Source of the DNA: Pseudomonas sp. CCI4.2
Lineage (GTDB): Bacteria > Pseudomonadota > Gammaproteobacteria > Pseudomonadales > Pseudomonadaceae
Reading direction: 5' to 3'
Assembly: GCF_034350045.1 (NCBI RefSeq)
Contig: NZ_CP133781.1
Location: forward strand, 3,644,501-3,708,500
Length of the DNA: 64,000 nucleotides
Shown piece by piece: positions 55,806 to 64,000 of the stretch. Numbering within the stretch: position 1 is the first letter of the stretch; each line of letters begins with the position of its first letter. Made by a program: the position numbers and the translations under genes. The notes under the pieces are model-generated. The model was not told the origin of the DNA. It did no database searches and was given only the letters and a program-made list of their open reading frames with translations.

Positions 55806-56762
55806 ATGAAGCTGCCATTCGCTGCTCGTCTTCTCGCTGTCGCTATGCTCACCGCCGCCTCGGCCATCCTTCCGCTGTCCGCAGCGCATGCTCAGACCCC
55901 TGAAAAACCAAAAGTTGCGTTGGTGATGAAGTCACTGGCCAATGAGTTTTTCCTGACCATGGAAGACGGCGCCAAGGCCTACCAAAAAGAACATTCGGCT
56001 GATTTCGACTTGATCTCTAACGGCATCAAGGACGAGTCCGACACCACTGCGCAAATCTCCATCGTCAACCAAATGATCGTGCAGAAAGTCAACGCACTGG
56101 TCATTGCCCCCGCCGACTCTAAAGCATTGGTGGCGGTGATCAAGAAGGCTCAAGACGCCGGTATCACGGTCATCAACATCGACAACCAACTTGACCCGGA
56201 CGTGCTGAAAAGCAAGGGCATGAGTGTGCCATTCGTAGGCCCTGACAACCGCAAAGGCGCGCGTATTGTAGGTGACTACTTGGCCAAGCAGTTGAAGTCT
56301 GGCGATGAGGTTGGAATCATCGAAGGGGTGTCAACCACCACCAATGCTCAGCAACGTACCGCCGGTTTTAAAGACGCCATGGACGCTGCCGGGATGAAAA
56401 TCGTCTCCACGCAGTCGGGTAATTGGGAAATCGATAAAGGCAACGCTGTAGCGTCGGCCATCCTCAACGAGTACCCGAACGTCAAGGCACTCTTGGCCGG
56501 TAACGACAGCATGGCATTGGGCGCTGTATCGGCCGTGCGCGCTGCGGGCAAGGCTGGCAAAGTGCAAGTGGTCGGCTATGACAACATCAACGCGATCAAG
56601 CCGATGCTCAAAGACGGCCGAGTGCTGGCGACTGCCGATCAGTTCGCTGCCAAGCAAGCGGTGTTCGGTATCGAAGCCGCGCTGAAAATCATCAAAGACG
56701 GTAAGGCCGACAGCGCCAGCGACCGGATTGAAACGCCCGTCGAGCTGGTTACTAAACCGTAA
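55806..56762 (+). CDS. rbsB: D-ribose-binding protein RbsB
   Basis: 318 residues. Signal peptide (RLLAVAMLTAASAILPLSAAHA). The mature type I binding protein is RbsB-like: VALVMKSLANEFFLTMEDGAKAY, VNALVIAPADSKALVAVIKKAQ, VPFVGPDNRKGARIVGDYLAKQL and LLAGNDSMALGAVSAVRAAG. It captures ribose in the periplasm for RbsAC. First gene of the operon, followed by an intercistronic hairpin. Weak ribosome site GGAGTG before ATG. Confidence 0.93.
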   Translation: MKLPFAARLLAVAMLTAASAILPLSAAHAQTPEKPKVALVMKSLANEFFLTMEDGAKAYQKEHSADFDLISNGIKDESDTTAQISIVNQMIVQKVNALVIAPADSKALVAVIKKAQDAGITVINIDNQLDPDVLKSKGMSVPFVGPDNRKGARIVGDYLAKQLKSGDEVGIIEGVSTTTNAQQRTAGFKDAMDAAGMKIVSTQSGNWEIDKGNAVASAILNEYPNVKALLAGNDSMALGAVSAVRAAGKAGKVQVVGYDNINAIKPMLKDGRVLATADQFAAKQAVFGIEAALKIIKDGKADSASDRIETPVELVTKP

Positions 56763-56794
56763 TACTCGGCAATAGTCGTTCTTCTGCAATAAGA

Positions 56795-56817
56795 GCGCCC
56801 GCTATCGCGGCGGGCGC
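56795..56817 (+). other. Intercistronic hairpin between rbsB and rbsA
   Basis: GCGCCCGC-N7-GCGGGCGC, perfect 8-bp GC stem without a T run. Such hairpins after a binding-protein gene stabilise its message and reduce downstream expression. Confidence 0.7.
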
Positions 56818-56829
56818 CTGGAGATTCTC

Positions 56830-58383
56830 ATGTCAGCGTCTGCTCAGGCGACGGTTCTATCGGTCAGCGGTATCGGCAAAACCTACGCTCAACCTGTGCT
56901 CGGCAACATCGACCTGACGCTATCGCGCGGTGAAGTGTTGGCTTTGACCGGTGAAAATGGTGCCGGTAAAAGTACGCTGTCGAAAATTATTGGTGGGCTG
57001 GTTACGCCAACCACGGGGCAGATGAAGTTTCAGGGTCAAGCTTACGCGCCCACCAGTCGAACCCAGGCCGAGCAGCTCGGGATCCGCATGGTCATGCAAG
57101 AGCTGAACCTGCTGCCAACGTTATCTGTGGCGGAAAACCTGTTCCTCGATAACTTGCCCAATCGTGGCGGCTGGATCAATCGCAAGCAATTGCGCGCTGA
57201 CGCCATTCAGGCCATGGCTCAGGTCGGACTGGATGCTATCGATCCAGACACCTTGGTCAGCGAGTTGGGGATAGGCCATCAACAGATGGTCGAGATAGCC
57301 CGCAACTTGATTGGCGATTGCCATGTACTGATTCTCGACGAACCGACGGCGATGCTGACGTCCCGTGAAGTCGAAATGCTTTTTGAACAGATCACCCGCC
57401 TGCAAGCACGCGGCGTGTCGATCATTTATATTTCCCACCGGCTGGAAGAGCTGGCCCGTGTCGCACAACGGATTGCGGTGCTGCGTGACGGTCAGTTGGT
57501 CTGCGTCGAGCCAATGGCCGATTACAACAGTGAGCAACTGGTCACGTTGATGGTCGGGCGCGAGCTGGGTGAGCATATTGACCTGGGCCCGCGCCAGATA
57601 GGCGAGGTGGCCTTGTCGGTCAAAGGACTGGGCCGCTCGAACAAGGTGATGGACGTGTCGTTCGAGGTCCGAAGTGGCGAGATTTTCGGCATTTCCGGGT
57701 TGATCGGCGCCGGTCGCACTGAGCTGTTACGGTTGATTTATGGTGCTGACATCGCGGACACCGGCACTATTGCGTTGGGGTTTCCTTCACGGCCGGTAAC
57801 CATTCGCTCTCCGGTCGACGCGGTTAAAGAGGGCATCGCGTTGATCACCGAAGACCGCAAGGGTGAAGGCTTGTTGCTGACGCAATCGATCAGCGCCAAC
57901 ATCGCGCTGGGTAACATGCCGTCGATCTCCAAAGGCGGTGTGGTTAACGGCCGCGATGAAATGCAACTGGCCCAACGTCAAGTCGATGCCATGCGCATCC
58001 GCAGTTCCAGCCCGACCCAATTAGTCTCCGAGCTGTCGGGTGGCAATCAACAGAAGGTCGTGATCGGTCGTTGGTTGGAGCGCGAGAGTACAGTGATGCT
58101 GTTCGACGAGCCGACTCGTGGTATCGATGTCGGCGCCAAGTTTGATATCTATGCGCTATTGGGCGAATTGACCCGCCAGGGCAGGGCGCTGGTCGTGGTC
58201 TCCAGTGATCTGCGTGAGTTGATGCTGATCTGTGATCGTATCGGCGTGCTGTCCGCTGGCCGCCTGATCGATACCTTCGAACGGGAGACCTGGACCCAGG
58301 ACGAACTGCTTGCCGCCGCGTTTGCCGGCTATCAAAAACGTGATGCGCTGCTGACTGAAGCCGCGCCCAGGAACGACTTATGA
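56830..58383 (+). CDS. rbsA: Ribose ABC transporter ATP-binding protein RbsA
   Basis: 517 residues, tandem ABC domains. The first has Walker [13 protein letters not shown] and [11 protein letters not shown]; the second a degenerate P-loop (GLIGAGRTELLRL), signature [16 protein letters not shown] and Walker B VMLFDEPTRGIDVGAKFD. It powers ribose uptake with RbsC and RbsB. Overlaps rbsC by 4 bases. Confidence 0.95.
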   Translation: MSASAQATVLSVSGIGKTYAQPVLGNIDLTLSRGEVLALTGENGAGKSTLSKIIGGLVTPTTGQMKFQGQAYAPTSRTQAEQLGIRMVMQELNLLPTLSVAENLFLDNLPNRGGWINRKQLRADAIQAMAQVGLDAIDPDTLVSELGIGHQQMVEIARNLIGDCHVLILDEPTAMLTSREVEMLFEQITRLQARGVSIIYISHRLEELARVAQRIAVLRDGQLVCVEPMADYNSEQLVTLMVGRELGEHIDLGPRQIGEVALSVKGLGRSNKVMDVSFEVRSGEIFGISGLIGAGRTELLRLIYGADIADTGTIALGFPSRPVTIRSPVDAVKEGIALITEDRKGEGLLLTQSISANIALGNMPSISKGGVVNGRDEMQLAQRQVDAMRIRSSSPTQLVSELSGGNQQKVVIGRWLERESTVMLFDEPTRGIDVGAKFDIYALLGELTRQGRALVVVSSDLRELMLICDRIGVLSAGRLIDTFERETWTQDELLAAAFAGYQKRDALLTEAAPRNDL

Positions 58384-59387
58384 AACCCTCTACCACCACG
58401 ACCCCGTCAAACCAGGCCGTGCCATCGCCCGGAAAACGCAGCGGTAACTATTATGGCCTTGGCACTTACTTGGGCCTGGCGGGCGCATTGGCCGCGATGA
58501 TTGTGCTGTTTTCCGCACTCAGCGATCACTTCTTGTCGTACGAAACATTCAGCACCTTGGCCAACCAGATCCCCGACTTGATGGTGCTGGCGGTGGGCAT
58601 GACATTCGTCCTGATCATCGGCGGCATCGACTTGTCGATCGGCTCAGTCCTGGCCTTGGCCGCGTCCGCCGTTAGCGTTGCCATCCTTGGATGGGGCTGG
58701 GGCGTTGTGCCTGCCGCGTTGTTGGGAATGGTTTGCGCTGCAATTGCCGGGACGATTACCGGCTCGATCACCGTGGCCTGGAAAATTCCGTCGTTTATCG
58801 TGTCCCTCGGTGTTCTGGAGATGGCCCGTGGCGTCGCCTACCAGATGACTGGCTCGCGTACTGCGTATATCGGCGATGCGTTCGCCTGGCTGTCGAACCC
58901 GATTGCGTTTGGGATTTCGCCTTCGTTCATCATTGCGCTGGCCGTGATCTTCATTGCCCAGGCCGTGCTGACCCGTACCGTTTTTGGCCGGTATCTGATC
59001 GGAATCGGTACCAACGAAGAGGCGGTGCGTCTGGCGGGGATTAATCCAAAACCCTACAAGATTCTGGTGTTTTCGCTGATGGGCCTGCTAGCCGGCGTTG
59101 CGGCGCTGTTCCAGATTTCACGCCTGGAAGCCGCCGATCCAAACGCGGGGTCTGGCTTAGAGTTGCAAGTGATTGCCGCCGTTGTCATCGGGGGCACCAG
59201 TTTGATGGGTGGCCGTGGATCGGTGATCAGCACGTTCTTCGGTGTCTTGATTATCTCGGTGCTGGCCGCCGGGTTGGCGCAAATCGGCGCAACTGAACCG
59301 ACCAAACGCATTATTACCGGCGCGGTGATTGTCGTCGCGGTGGTGCTGGATACCTACCGCAGCAACCGCGCACGTCGGCAGGCTTGA
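58380..59387 (+). CDS. rbsC: Ribose ABC transporter permease RbsC
   Basis: 335 residues, eight to ten helices. LMVLAVGMTFVLIIGGIDLSIGSVLAL and VIGGTSLMGGRGSVISTFFGVLII are the BPD_transp_2 signatures. The EAxxLxGI segment (EEAVRLAGINPK) is the contact site for the ATPase. Forms the ribose channel. One base precedes the rbsR start. Confidence 0.94.
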   Translation: MKPSTTTTPSNQAVPSPGKRSGNYYGLGTYLGLAGALAAMIVLFSALSDHFLSYETFSTLANQIPDLMVLAVGMTFVLIIGGIDLSIGSVLALAASAVSVAILGWGWGVVPAALLGMVCAAIAGTITGSITVAWKIPSFIVSLGVLEMARGVAYQMTGSRTAYIGDAFAWLSNPIAFGISPSFIIALAVIFIAQAVLTRTVFGRYLIGIGTNEEAVRLAGINPKPYKILVFSLMGLLAGVAALFQISRLEAADPNAGSGLELQVIAAVVIGGTSLMGGRGSVISTFFGVLIISVLAAGLAQIGATEPTKRIITGAVIVVAVVLDTYRSNRARRQA

Positions 59388-59388
59388 T

Positions 59389-60411
59389 ATGTCGACCATC
59401 AAGGATGTAGCTGCGCTGGCGGGGATTTCCTACACAACGGTGTCCCACGTTCTGAACAAAACCAGGCCCGTTAGTGACGAAGTAAGGATCAAGGTCGAGG
59501 CGGCCATCATTACCCTCGACTACGTACCCAGCGCCGTCGCCCGGTCGCTCAAGGCCAAGGCGACCTCGACCATTGGCTTGCTGATTCCCAATGGCAGCAA
59601 CCCGTATTTCGCTGAACTAGCGCGGGGCATTGAGGACTATTGCGAGCGCAACGGGTTTTGCGTGATTTTGTGCAACGCCGACGATAACCCAGACAAGCAA
59701 CGCAGTTACTTGCGCGTACTGCTGGAAAAACGCGTCGACGGTTTGATCGTCTCCTCTGTGGGCGGCGGCATCGGCATGGACGAAGGCCTGTCAGCGGTGC
59801 GTACGCCCATGGTGGTGGTCGACCGTGATCTGGAGGGCATCGTTGCTGATCTGGTGCGAATCGACCACGAATTGGGGGCTTATCTGGCCACCTGTCATCT
59901 GCTGGAGCTGGGGCATAGGCATATAGCCTGCATCTGCGGGCCTGCCAAAACCAGTGTCGCGCAGATGCGTCTGGCCGGTTATCGCCGGGCCATGTTTGAA
60001 GCTAAGGTGGTCGTGCCGGAAGAGTGGGTGGTGGAGAGCGATTTTACCAGTCCGGGCGGCTACCAGGCGGCGGTTGGCTTGTTAGACCACAACCCGCCAA
60101 CGGCCATCTTTGCCGGTAACGACATGATAGGTATCGGCGTATTACGGGCGGCTGCCGAGCGCAATGTGCGGGTGCCCGGCGACCTGTCGGTGATTGGTTT
60201 TGATGACATCCAAATGAGCCGCTTTGTTTACCCGGCGCTGACCACGGTCGGCCAGTCAATTTTGCAACTAGGTGAAATGGCTGCTGAGGTGCTGCTTCGG
60301 CGCATCTCTGCCCCAACCGACACCGCCATTGAGCAGCGCATCGTGGCGCCGAGTATCGTTATCCGGGAGTCCACGGCGCCGCCAACCACTGTTTTCAACG
60401 CCTTTCGTTGA
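59389..60411 (+). CDS. rbsR: Ribose operon repressor RbsR (LacI family)
   Basis: 340 residues from ATG 59389. LacI HTH: STIKDVAALAGISYTTVSHVLNKTRPVSDEVRIKV, then hinge YVPSAVARSLKAKATSTIGLL. The ligand domain (IGLLIPNGSNPYFAELARGIEDYCERNGF, AIFAGNDMIGIGVLRAA, LSVIGFDDIQMSRFVYPALTTV) is ribose-type. It lies inside the operon it controls, between rbsC and rbsK, and should bind the 14-bp palindrome at 55744. Confidence 0.94.
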   Translation: MSTIKDVAALAGISYTTVSHVLNKTRPVSDEVRIKVEAAIITLDYVPSAVARSLKAKATSTIGLLIPNGSNPYFAELARGIEDYCERNGFCVILCNADDNPDKQRSYLRVLLEKRVDGLIVSSVGGGIGMDEGLSAVRTPMVVVDRDLEGIVADLVRIDHELGAYLATCHLLELGHRHIACICGPAKTSVAQMRLAGYRRAMFEAKVVVPEEWVVESDFTSPGGYQAAVGLLDHNPPTAIFAGNDMIGIGVLRAAAERNVRVPGDLSVIGFDDIQMSRFVYPALTTVGQSILQLGEMAAEVLLRRISAPTDTAIEQRIVAPSIVIRESTAPPTTVFNAFR

Positions 60412-60464
60412 AACAGATAGCCGTAAACAGATAGCCGTTAAGACGGATCAAAGAGTGCTGACGC

Positions 60465-61385
60465 ATGCAAGCAAACGTAGTGGTAGTGGGCAGCTTAAAC
60501 ATGGATTTGGTCACTCGGGCGCAACGCCTGCCGCGTGCAGGTGAAACCTTGGCCGGTGAATCGTTTACCACCGTGCCGGGCGGTAAAGGTGCCAATCAAG
60601 CGGTGGCTGCGGCACGGCTGGGCGCCCACGTCGCGATGGTGGGTTGCGTCGGGGACGACGCGTATGGTGAACAGCTGCGTGCCGCATTGTTGACTGAACA
60701 GATTGATTGTGAGGCGGTGACCATCGCGACAGGTGTTTCCAGCGGCGTCGCGCTCATCGTGGTGGATGCCAGCAGCCAGAACGCGATTGTCATCGTGGCG
60801 GGTGGCAACCGGCGGTTAACCCCTGAGGTATTAGCAGGCTTTGACACCAAACTGGCTCAGGCCGACGTGATCATCTGCCAGCTTGAAGTCCCGATGGACA
60901 CCGTCGCGTACACCCTCAAGCGCGGTCGTGAATTGGGCAAGGTTGTCATCCTTAACCCGGCACCGGCCACGGGTCCATTGCCGAGCGCCTGGTTGCCGAT
61001 GATCGATTATTTGATTCCTAATGAAAGCGAGGCCGCTGCATTGAGCGGGCTGGCGGTGGACTCTCTGGCATCCGCCGAAAAAGCCGCGAACAAGCTGCTC
61101 GAAGCGGGCGTCGCAAAAGTCATCATCACCTTGGGCGCTCAGGGGTCGCTGTTCGCCGACGGTCAAGGTGTTCAGCATTTTCCGGCGCCCAAGGTCCAGC
61201 CGGTTGACACCACTGCGGCGGGCGACACCTTCGTCGGTGGTTTTGCCGCGGCATTGGCGCAGGGCAAGAGCGAGGCTCAGGCCATCCAGTTTGGTCAGAT
61301 TGCTGCGGCCTTGTCGGTCACGCGGGCGGGAGCACAACCTTCCATCCCCCACTTCAATGACGTTCAGAGTTTTCATCAACCATGA
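60465..61385 (+). CDS. rbsK: Ribokinase RbsK
   Basis: 306 residues. PfkB family: [24 protein letters not shown] near the N-terminus, [18 protein letters not shown], the C-terminal signature [20 protein letters not shown] with the catalytic Asp. It phosphorylates ribose to ribose 5-phosphate in the cytoplasm. Overlaps rbsD by 4 bases. Confidence 0.95.
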   Translation: MQANVVVVGSLNMDLVTRAQRLPRAGETLAGESFTTVPGGKGANQAVAAARLGAHVAMVGCVGDDAYGEQLRAALLTEQIDCEAVTIATGVSSGVALIVVDASSQNAIVIVAGGNRRLTPEVLAGFDTKLAQADVIICQLEVPMDTVAYTLKRGRELGKVVILNPAPATGPLPSAWLPMIDYLIPNESEAAALSGLAVDSLASAEKAANKLLEAGVAKVIITLGAQGSLFADGQGVQHFPAPKVQPVDTTAAGDTFVGGFAAALAQGKSEAQAIQFGQIAAALSVTRAGAQPSIPHFNDVQSFHQP

Positions 61386-61786
61386 AAAAGACACCGCTGC
61401 TCAATATCGCTTTGTCGCGGGTTATCGCTTCGTTGGGCCATGGCGACATCTTGATGATCGTCGATGCCGGGATGCCGGTGCCGCCGGGTGTCGAGCTTAT
61501 CGATTTGGCGCTGACCCCAGGCATTCCCGATTTCGCCAGCGTGTTGCGGATCGTCCTGACAGAAATGCAGGTCGAGAGCCATGTGATTGCCGAGGAGATG
61601 TTTGATAAACAACCTCCGGCATTGGTTGTCGTTGAAGGCCTGCACCTCCAGGGTGGCTTGGGCCGGCAGTGTTCGGTCAGTCATGATGAGCTAAAAAAAC
61701 TGAGCCGTTCGGCACGAGCCATCGTGCGCACGGGTGAATGCCAGCCGTATACCAATATCGCTCTTGTCGCAGGCGTCACCTTCTAA
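61382..61786 (+). CDS. rbsD: D-ribose pyranase RbsD
   Basis: 134 residues, the normal length. [34 protein letters not shown] contains the catalytic His of LGHGD and the Asp of [25 protein letters not shown] is the typical C-terminus. It interconverts pyran and furan forms of ribose to feed RbsK. Translationally coupled to rbsK. Confidence 0.95.
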   Translation: MKKTPLLNIALSRVIASLGHGDILMIVDAGMPVPPGVELIDLALTPGIPDFASVLRIVLTEMQVESHVIAEEMFDKQPPALVVVEGLHLQGGLGRQCSVSHDELKKLSRSARAIVRTGECQPYTNIALVAGVTF

Positions 61787-61831
61787 AAGGCGATGCTCAA
61801 GTAGTAAGCGCGTTTGAATAGGGAACTTCAC

Positions 61832-62860
61832 ATGTCACGCTATACCCACTACCTGCAACAACTTGTTCGGAGTGTCCTGCTTTTGTCCTTACTCAGTGTT
61901 AGCGCTGTGCAGGCCGCCGAAAAACGCGACCTGATCATCGATACCGATCCGGGCGCAGACGATGTGGTGGCGCTGCTGTTGGCATTGGCGTCGCCTGAAG
62001 AGTTGAATGTGCTGGCCATCACCACCGTGGCCGGTAATGTGCGGTTGGATAAGACCTCACGCAATGCCCGGTTGGCCCGGGAATGGGCGGGGCGCGAAGA
62101 AGTGCCTGTCTACGCAGGCGCACCCAAACCTTTAGTGCGCACGCCGATTTACGCCGAAAACATCCATGGTCAAGAAGGCCTGCCCGGTGTCGCGGTGCAT
62201 GAGCCCAAAGTGGGGTTGGCCAAAGGTAATGCGGTGGATTACCTGATTGAAACCTTGAGCAAAGCGCCGCCGCACAGTATTACCCTAGCGTTACTCGGCC
62301 CAGAGACCAATCTGGCACTGGCGCTGATACAAGCGCCGCACATCACTCAGGGCATTAAAGAAGTCATCGTCATGGGCGGCGCGCACTTCAACGGTGGCAA
62401 TATCACGCCCGTCGCGGAATTCAACATGTTTGCCGACCCGCACGCCGCGCAGGTGGTGCTGGCCAGCGGCGTGAAACTGACGTACATCCCATTGGACGTT
62501 ACTCATAAAATCCTAACCAGCGAGGCGCGACTCAAACAGATTGAGGCGCTAAACAATCAAGCGGGTAAGTTGGTCGGCGATATTCTTAACGAATACGTCA
62601 AGGCCGACATGGTGCATTACGGTCTGCCGGGTGGCCCGGTACATGACGCCAGCGTCATTGCTTACTTACTTAAACCAGAGCTGTTTTCCGGCAAGCAAGT
62701 CAACCTGGCGATAGACACTCGCGAGGGCATTACTTTCGGCCAGACCGTGGTTGATTGGTACGACACGCTCAAGCAAGACAAGAACGTATTCTGGGTTGAA
62801 AACGGCGATGCCCAAGGGTTCTTTGACCTGCTGACCGCGCGGCTGGGTCGCTTGAAGTAA
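61832..62860 (+). CDS. Periplasmic nucleoside hydrolase (inosine-uridine preferring)
   Basis: 342 residues from ATG 61832, AGGGAAC upstream. Signal peptide (SVLLLSLLSVSAVQA) indicates the periplasm, unusual among nucleoside hydrolases. Calcium site DTDPGADDVVALL, conserved TTVAGNV, LGPETNLALAL and MGGAHFNGGNITPVAEFNMFADPHAA, and the active-site His of GPVHDASVIAYLL. It cleaves nucleosides to base and ribose, supplying free ribose for RbsBAC, which explains its place at the end of the operon. Confidence 0.92.
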   Translation: MSRYTHYLQQLVRSVLLLSLLSVSAVQAAEKRDLIIDTDPGADDVVALLLALASPEELNVLAITTVAGNVRLDKTSRNARLAREWAGREEVPVYAGAPKPLVRTPIYAENIHGQEGLPGVAVHEPKVGLAKGNAVDYLIETLSKAPPHSITLALLGPETNLALALIQAPHITQGIKEVIVMGGAHFNGGNITPVAEFNMFADPHAAQVVLASGVKLTYIPLDVTHKILTSEARLKQIEALNNQAGKLVGDILNEYVKADMVHYGLPGGPVHDASVIAYLLKPELFSGKQVNLAIDTREGITFGQTVVDWYDTLKQDKNVFWVENGDAQGFFDLLTARLGRLK

Positions 62861-62900
62861 CTCGGTCATACGCCCTACGAAACCCTTATTGGGTGCTGCG

Positions 62901-63095
62901 TTACTCGCCGGCCTGTCCCGTAGGGTATTTCTCGAAAACCTGGCTGACAAACGCTTGGGCGCCTTCGGTGCCCAACTCTTTAACCAGCAAGTCTATGCCG
63001 ATAATCGCCATTTCTTCAGCGCTGCCCGGGCTATACGAGCACTGTCCCTGAGGCCACTTGGCCTTAATGTCCGCGTCAATTGATACAATTGCCAT
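62901..63095 (-). CDS. Small hypothetical protein
   Basis: 64 residues from ATG 63095; a longer frame to 63197 is possible but has no better start. VSIDADIKAKWPQGQCSYSPGSAEEMAIIGIDLLVKELGTEGAQAFVSQVF: acidic, mostly helical with one Cys. Family not recognised. Convergent with the nucleoside hydrolase gene. Confidence 0.45.
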   Translation of the reverse strand: MAIVSIDADIKAKWPQGQCSYSPGSAEEMAIIGIDLLVKELGTEGAQAFVSQVFEKYPTGQAGE

Positions 63096-63260
63096 TTCGA
63101 TCTCATCTGGTCCAAAAAAAGGCCCGGGTGCCTCTACTTCGCTGCAACCCTGCGCGCTAAAGCGGGTCAGTAAACCATCTTGGCCAGCATTTGGCACTCA
63201 GACTTAGGCATGACGAGAGGCTCATGCCAAACTTGTCGATACATTTACGAGGATGCCGCC

Positions 63261-63566
63261 GTGCACATTGATTTGAACAACGCTGCTAGTTTCACGTTAG
63301 ATGCCGTGCGCCAACTCATTGCCTCGGGCAACGATGAGGTACATAACCAATTGCGCGTGACCACGGCCGGTAACGCTTATATCTCGTCGTCGGCAGTGGG
63401 CGGGGTCGACATCGACGGCTTGCTGTTTCGTCTCGAAACCTGGTCTGCAGGTTCCGGCTGTGTAGGGCCTATTCCAGCCAGTGATGCGGTGTGGGTCATG
63501 CAGATATTCAATGCGCTAAAGGATAACTGGGCTAATCCGCGATTTGATTATGTGGATGTGTACTGA
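63261..63566 (+). CDS. Hypothetical protein, GTG start
   Basis: 101 residues from GTG 63261, with GAGGA upstream; a longer frame to 63180 overlaps the leftward gene's possible extension. HIDLNNAASFTLDAVRQLIASGNDEVHNQL then a beta-rich centre (RVTTAGNAYISSSAVGGVDIDGLLFRLETW) and NALKDNWANPRFDYVDVY. One Cys. Family not recognised; the size and mixed fold recall small immunity-type or ligand-binding proteins, but this is a guess. Confidence 0.5.
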   Translation: MHIDLNNAASFTLDAVRQLIASGNDEVHNQLRVTTAGNAYISSSAVGGVDIDGLLFRLETWSAGSGCVGPIPASDAVWVMQIFNALKDNWANPRFDYVDVY

Positions 63567-63720
63567 ACACGTTTTGACACGATTGGGCTGCGCGCCCGAT
63601 TACCGGCTGAGGCAGACTTCCCGGCTTCGAAGGCGGAGCTCAGCAGTGACAGCCTTTGCAGCAGAACCTTTTGGACGCTGTCGCAGGACGGCTCGATACC
63701 GTTATTTGAAAGGAGGTTGT

Positions 63721-64000
63721 ATGCCTTGGAAGTTTGCATCGTTTGGTGTTGTGGTCGCAGCAGCCTTACTGGCTGGGTGTGGCACGAAACCAATGCCCGC
63801 CCAGGACCCGGGAGTCACGGAGGAGGGGCGCAGCAGTTGCAACGCTGCCGCCGCTAATTTCGCCGTGGGTAAGAAAGCATCACCCGAACTGTTGGAGCAA
63901 GCTCGGATCAAGGCCGGCGCCTGGAGCGTTCGACTGCTTAAGCCCGATACTATCGTGACGCTCGAATACCGTTCAGATCGCCTGAATGTTAATGCGGATG
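63721..64000 (+). CDS. I78-family peptidase inhibitor lipoprotein (partial)
   Basis: 93 codons visible, running off the window end. AAGGAGG sits just upstream of ATG. Lipoprotein signal FGVVVAAALLAGCG with Cys20. The mature part CNAAAANFAVGKKASPELLEQARIKAGAWSVRLLKPDTIVTLEYRSDRLNV is the potato-inhibitor-I-like I78 domain found in bacterial periplasmic inhibitors. It likely protects the envelope from serine proteases. The C-terminal few residues are missing here. Confidence 0.82.
   Translation, partial: MPWKFASFGVVVAAALLAGCGTKPMPAQDPGVTEEGRSSCNAAAANFAVGKKASPELLEQARIKAGAWSVRLLKPDTIVTLEYRSDRLNVNAD

Overview
The window reads as chromosomal DNA of a fluorescens-group-like Pseudomonas. The reasons are high GC, Pseudomonas-type families (DUF1654, phosphatidylcholine synthase, an NhaR-type LysR regulator), a ribose operon with the order rbsBACRKD plus nucleoside hydrolase, and many short dispersed palindromic repeats. 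No rRNA, CRISPR array, complete insertion sequence or intact prophage was seen. The assignment rests on recognising families by eye, not on a search.

Layout. 1-6.2 kb: a hypothetical membrane-anchored protein and two decayed genes (DoxX-like and cupin-like), then a leftward unit MFS transporter - ATP-grasp ligase - RidA-like protein with a divergent MocR-type regulator. This looks like a small biosynthesis/export locus of unknown product. 6.2-13.5 kb: serine hydrolase, GNAT, SnoaL-like protein, catalase-peroxidase katG, a repeat cluster, a secreted CAP-domain protein and a MerR regulator. 13.5-20.6 kb: xylose uptake and isomerisation (xylAFGH leftward, xylR divergent). 20.6-30.4 kb: phosphatidylcholine synthase, a SleB-type hydrolase, an orphan ModA-like binding protein, a TetR/thioesterase pair with palindromic operators, a PEP mutase/isocitrate lyase-family enzyme, an SDR, and a two-gene radical-SAM/DNA-metabolism unit with a LexA-type box. 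30.4-46.2 kb: EptA-like lipid A modification enzyme, two MFS transporters, D-alanyl-D-alanine endopeptidase, YceH, NhaR, TerC, a C39-like lipoprotein without its cysteine, a PuuB-like oxidase, several DUF proteins and tRNA-Val(GAC).

46.3-54.6 kb is an accessory stretch downstream of the tRNA. It holds a YedK/HMCES-type peptidase, many small hypothetical genes, two related XRE repressors, a PrpA-like phosphatase, a deleted Old Yellow Enzyme gene, and a ParD-like antitoxin gene overlapping a type I methionine aminopeptidase gene. 54.6-64 kb: an SOS-type unit (perfect LexA box, DUF1654, secreted endonuclease I), then the ribose operon with a sigma70-like promoter and a 14-bp perfect LacI-family operator. 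The window closes with small hypothetical genes and the start of an I78 peptidase-inhibitor lipoprotein.

The most promising leads for undescribed biology are the MFS/ATP-grasp/RidA/MocR locus, the ParD-like/methionine aminopeptidase pair, the LexA-box DUF1654-endA unit and a composite repeat present in three copies. All functional statements are inferences from sequence motifs and family knowledge; no database was consulted.
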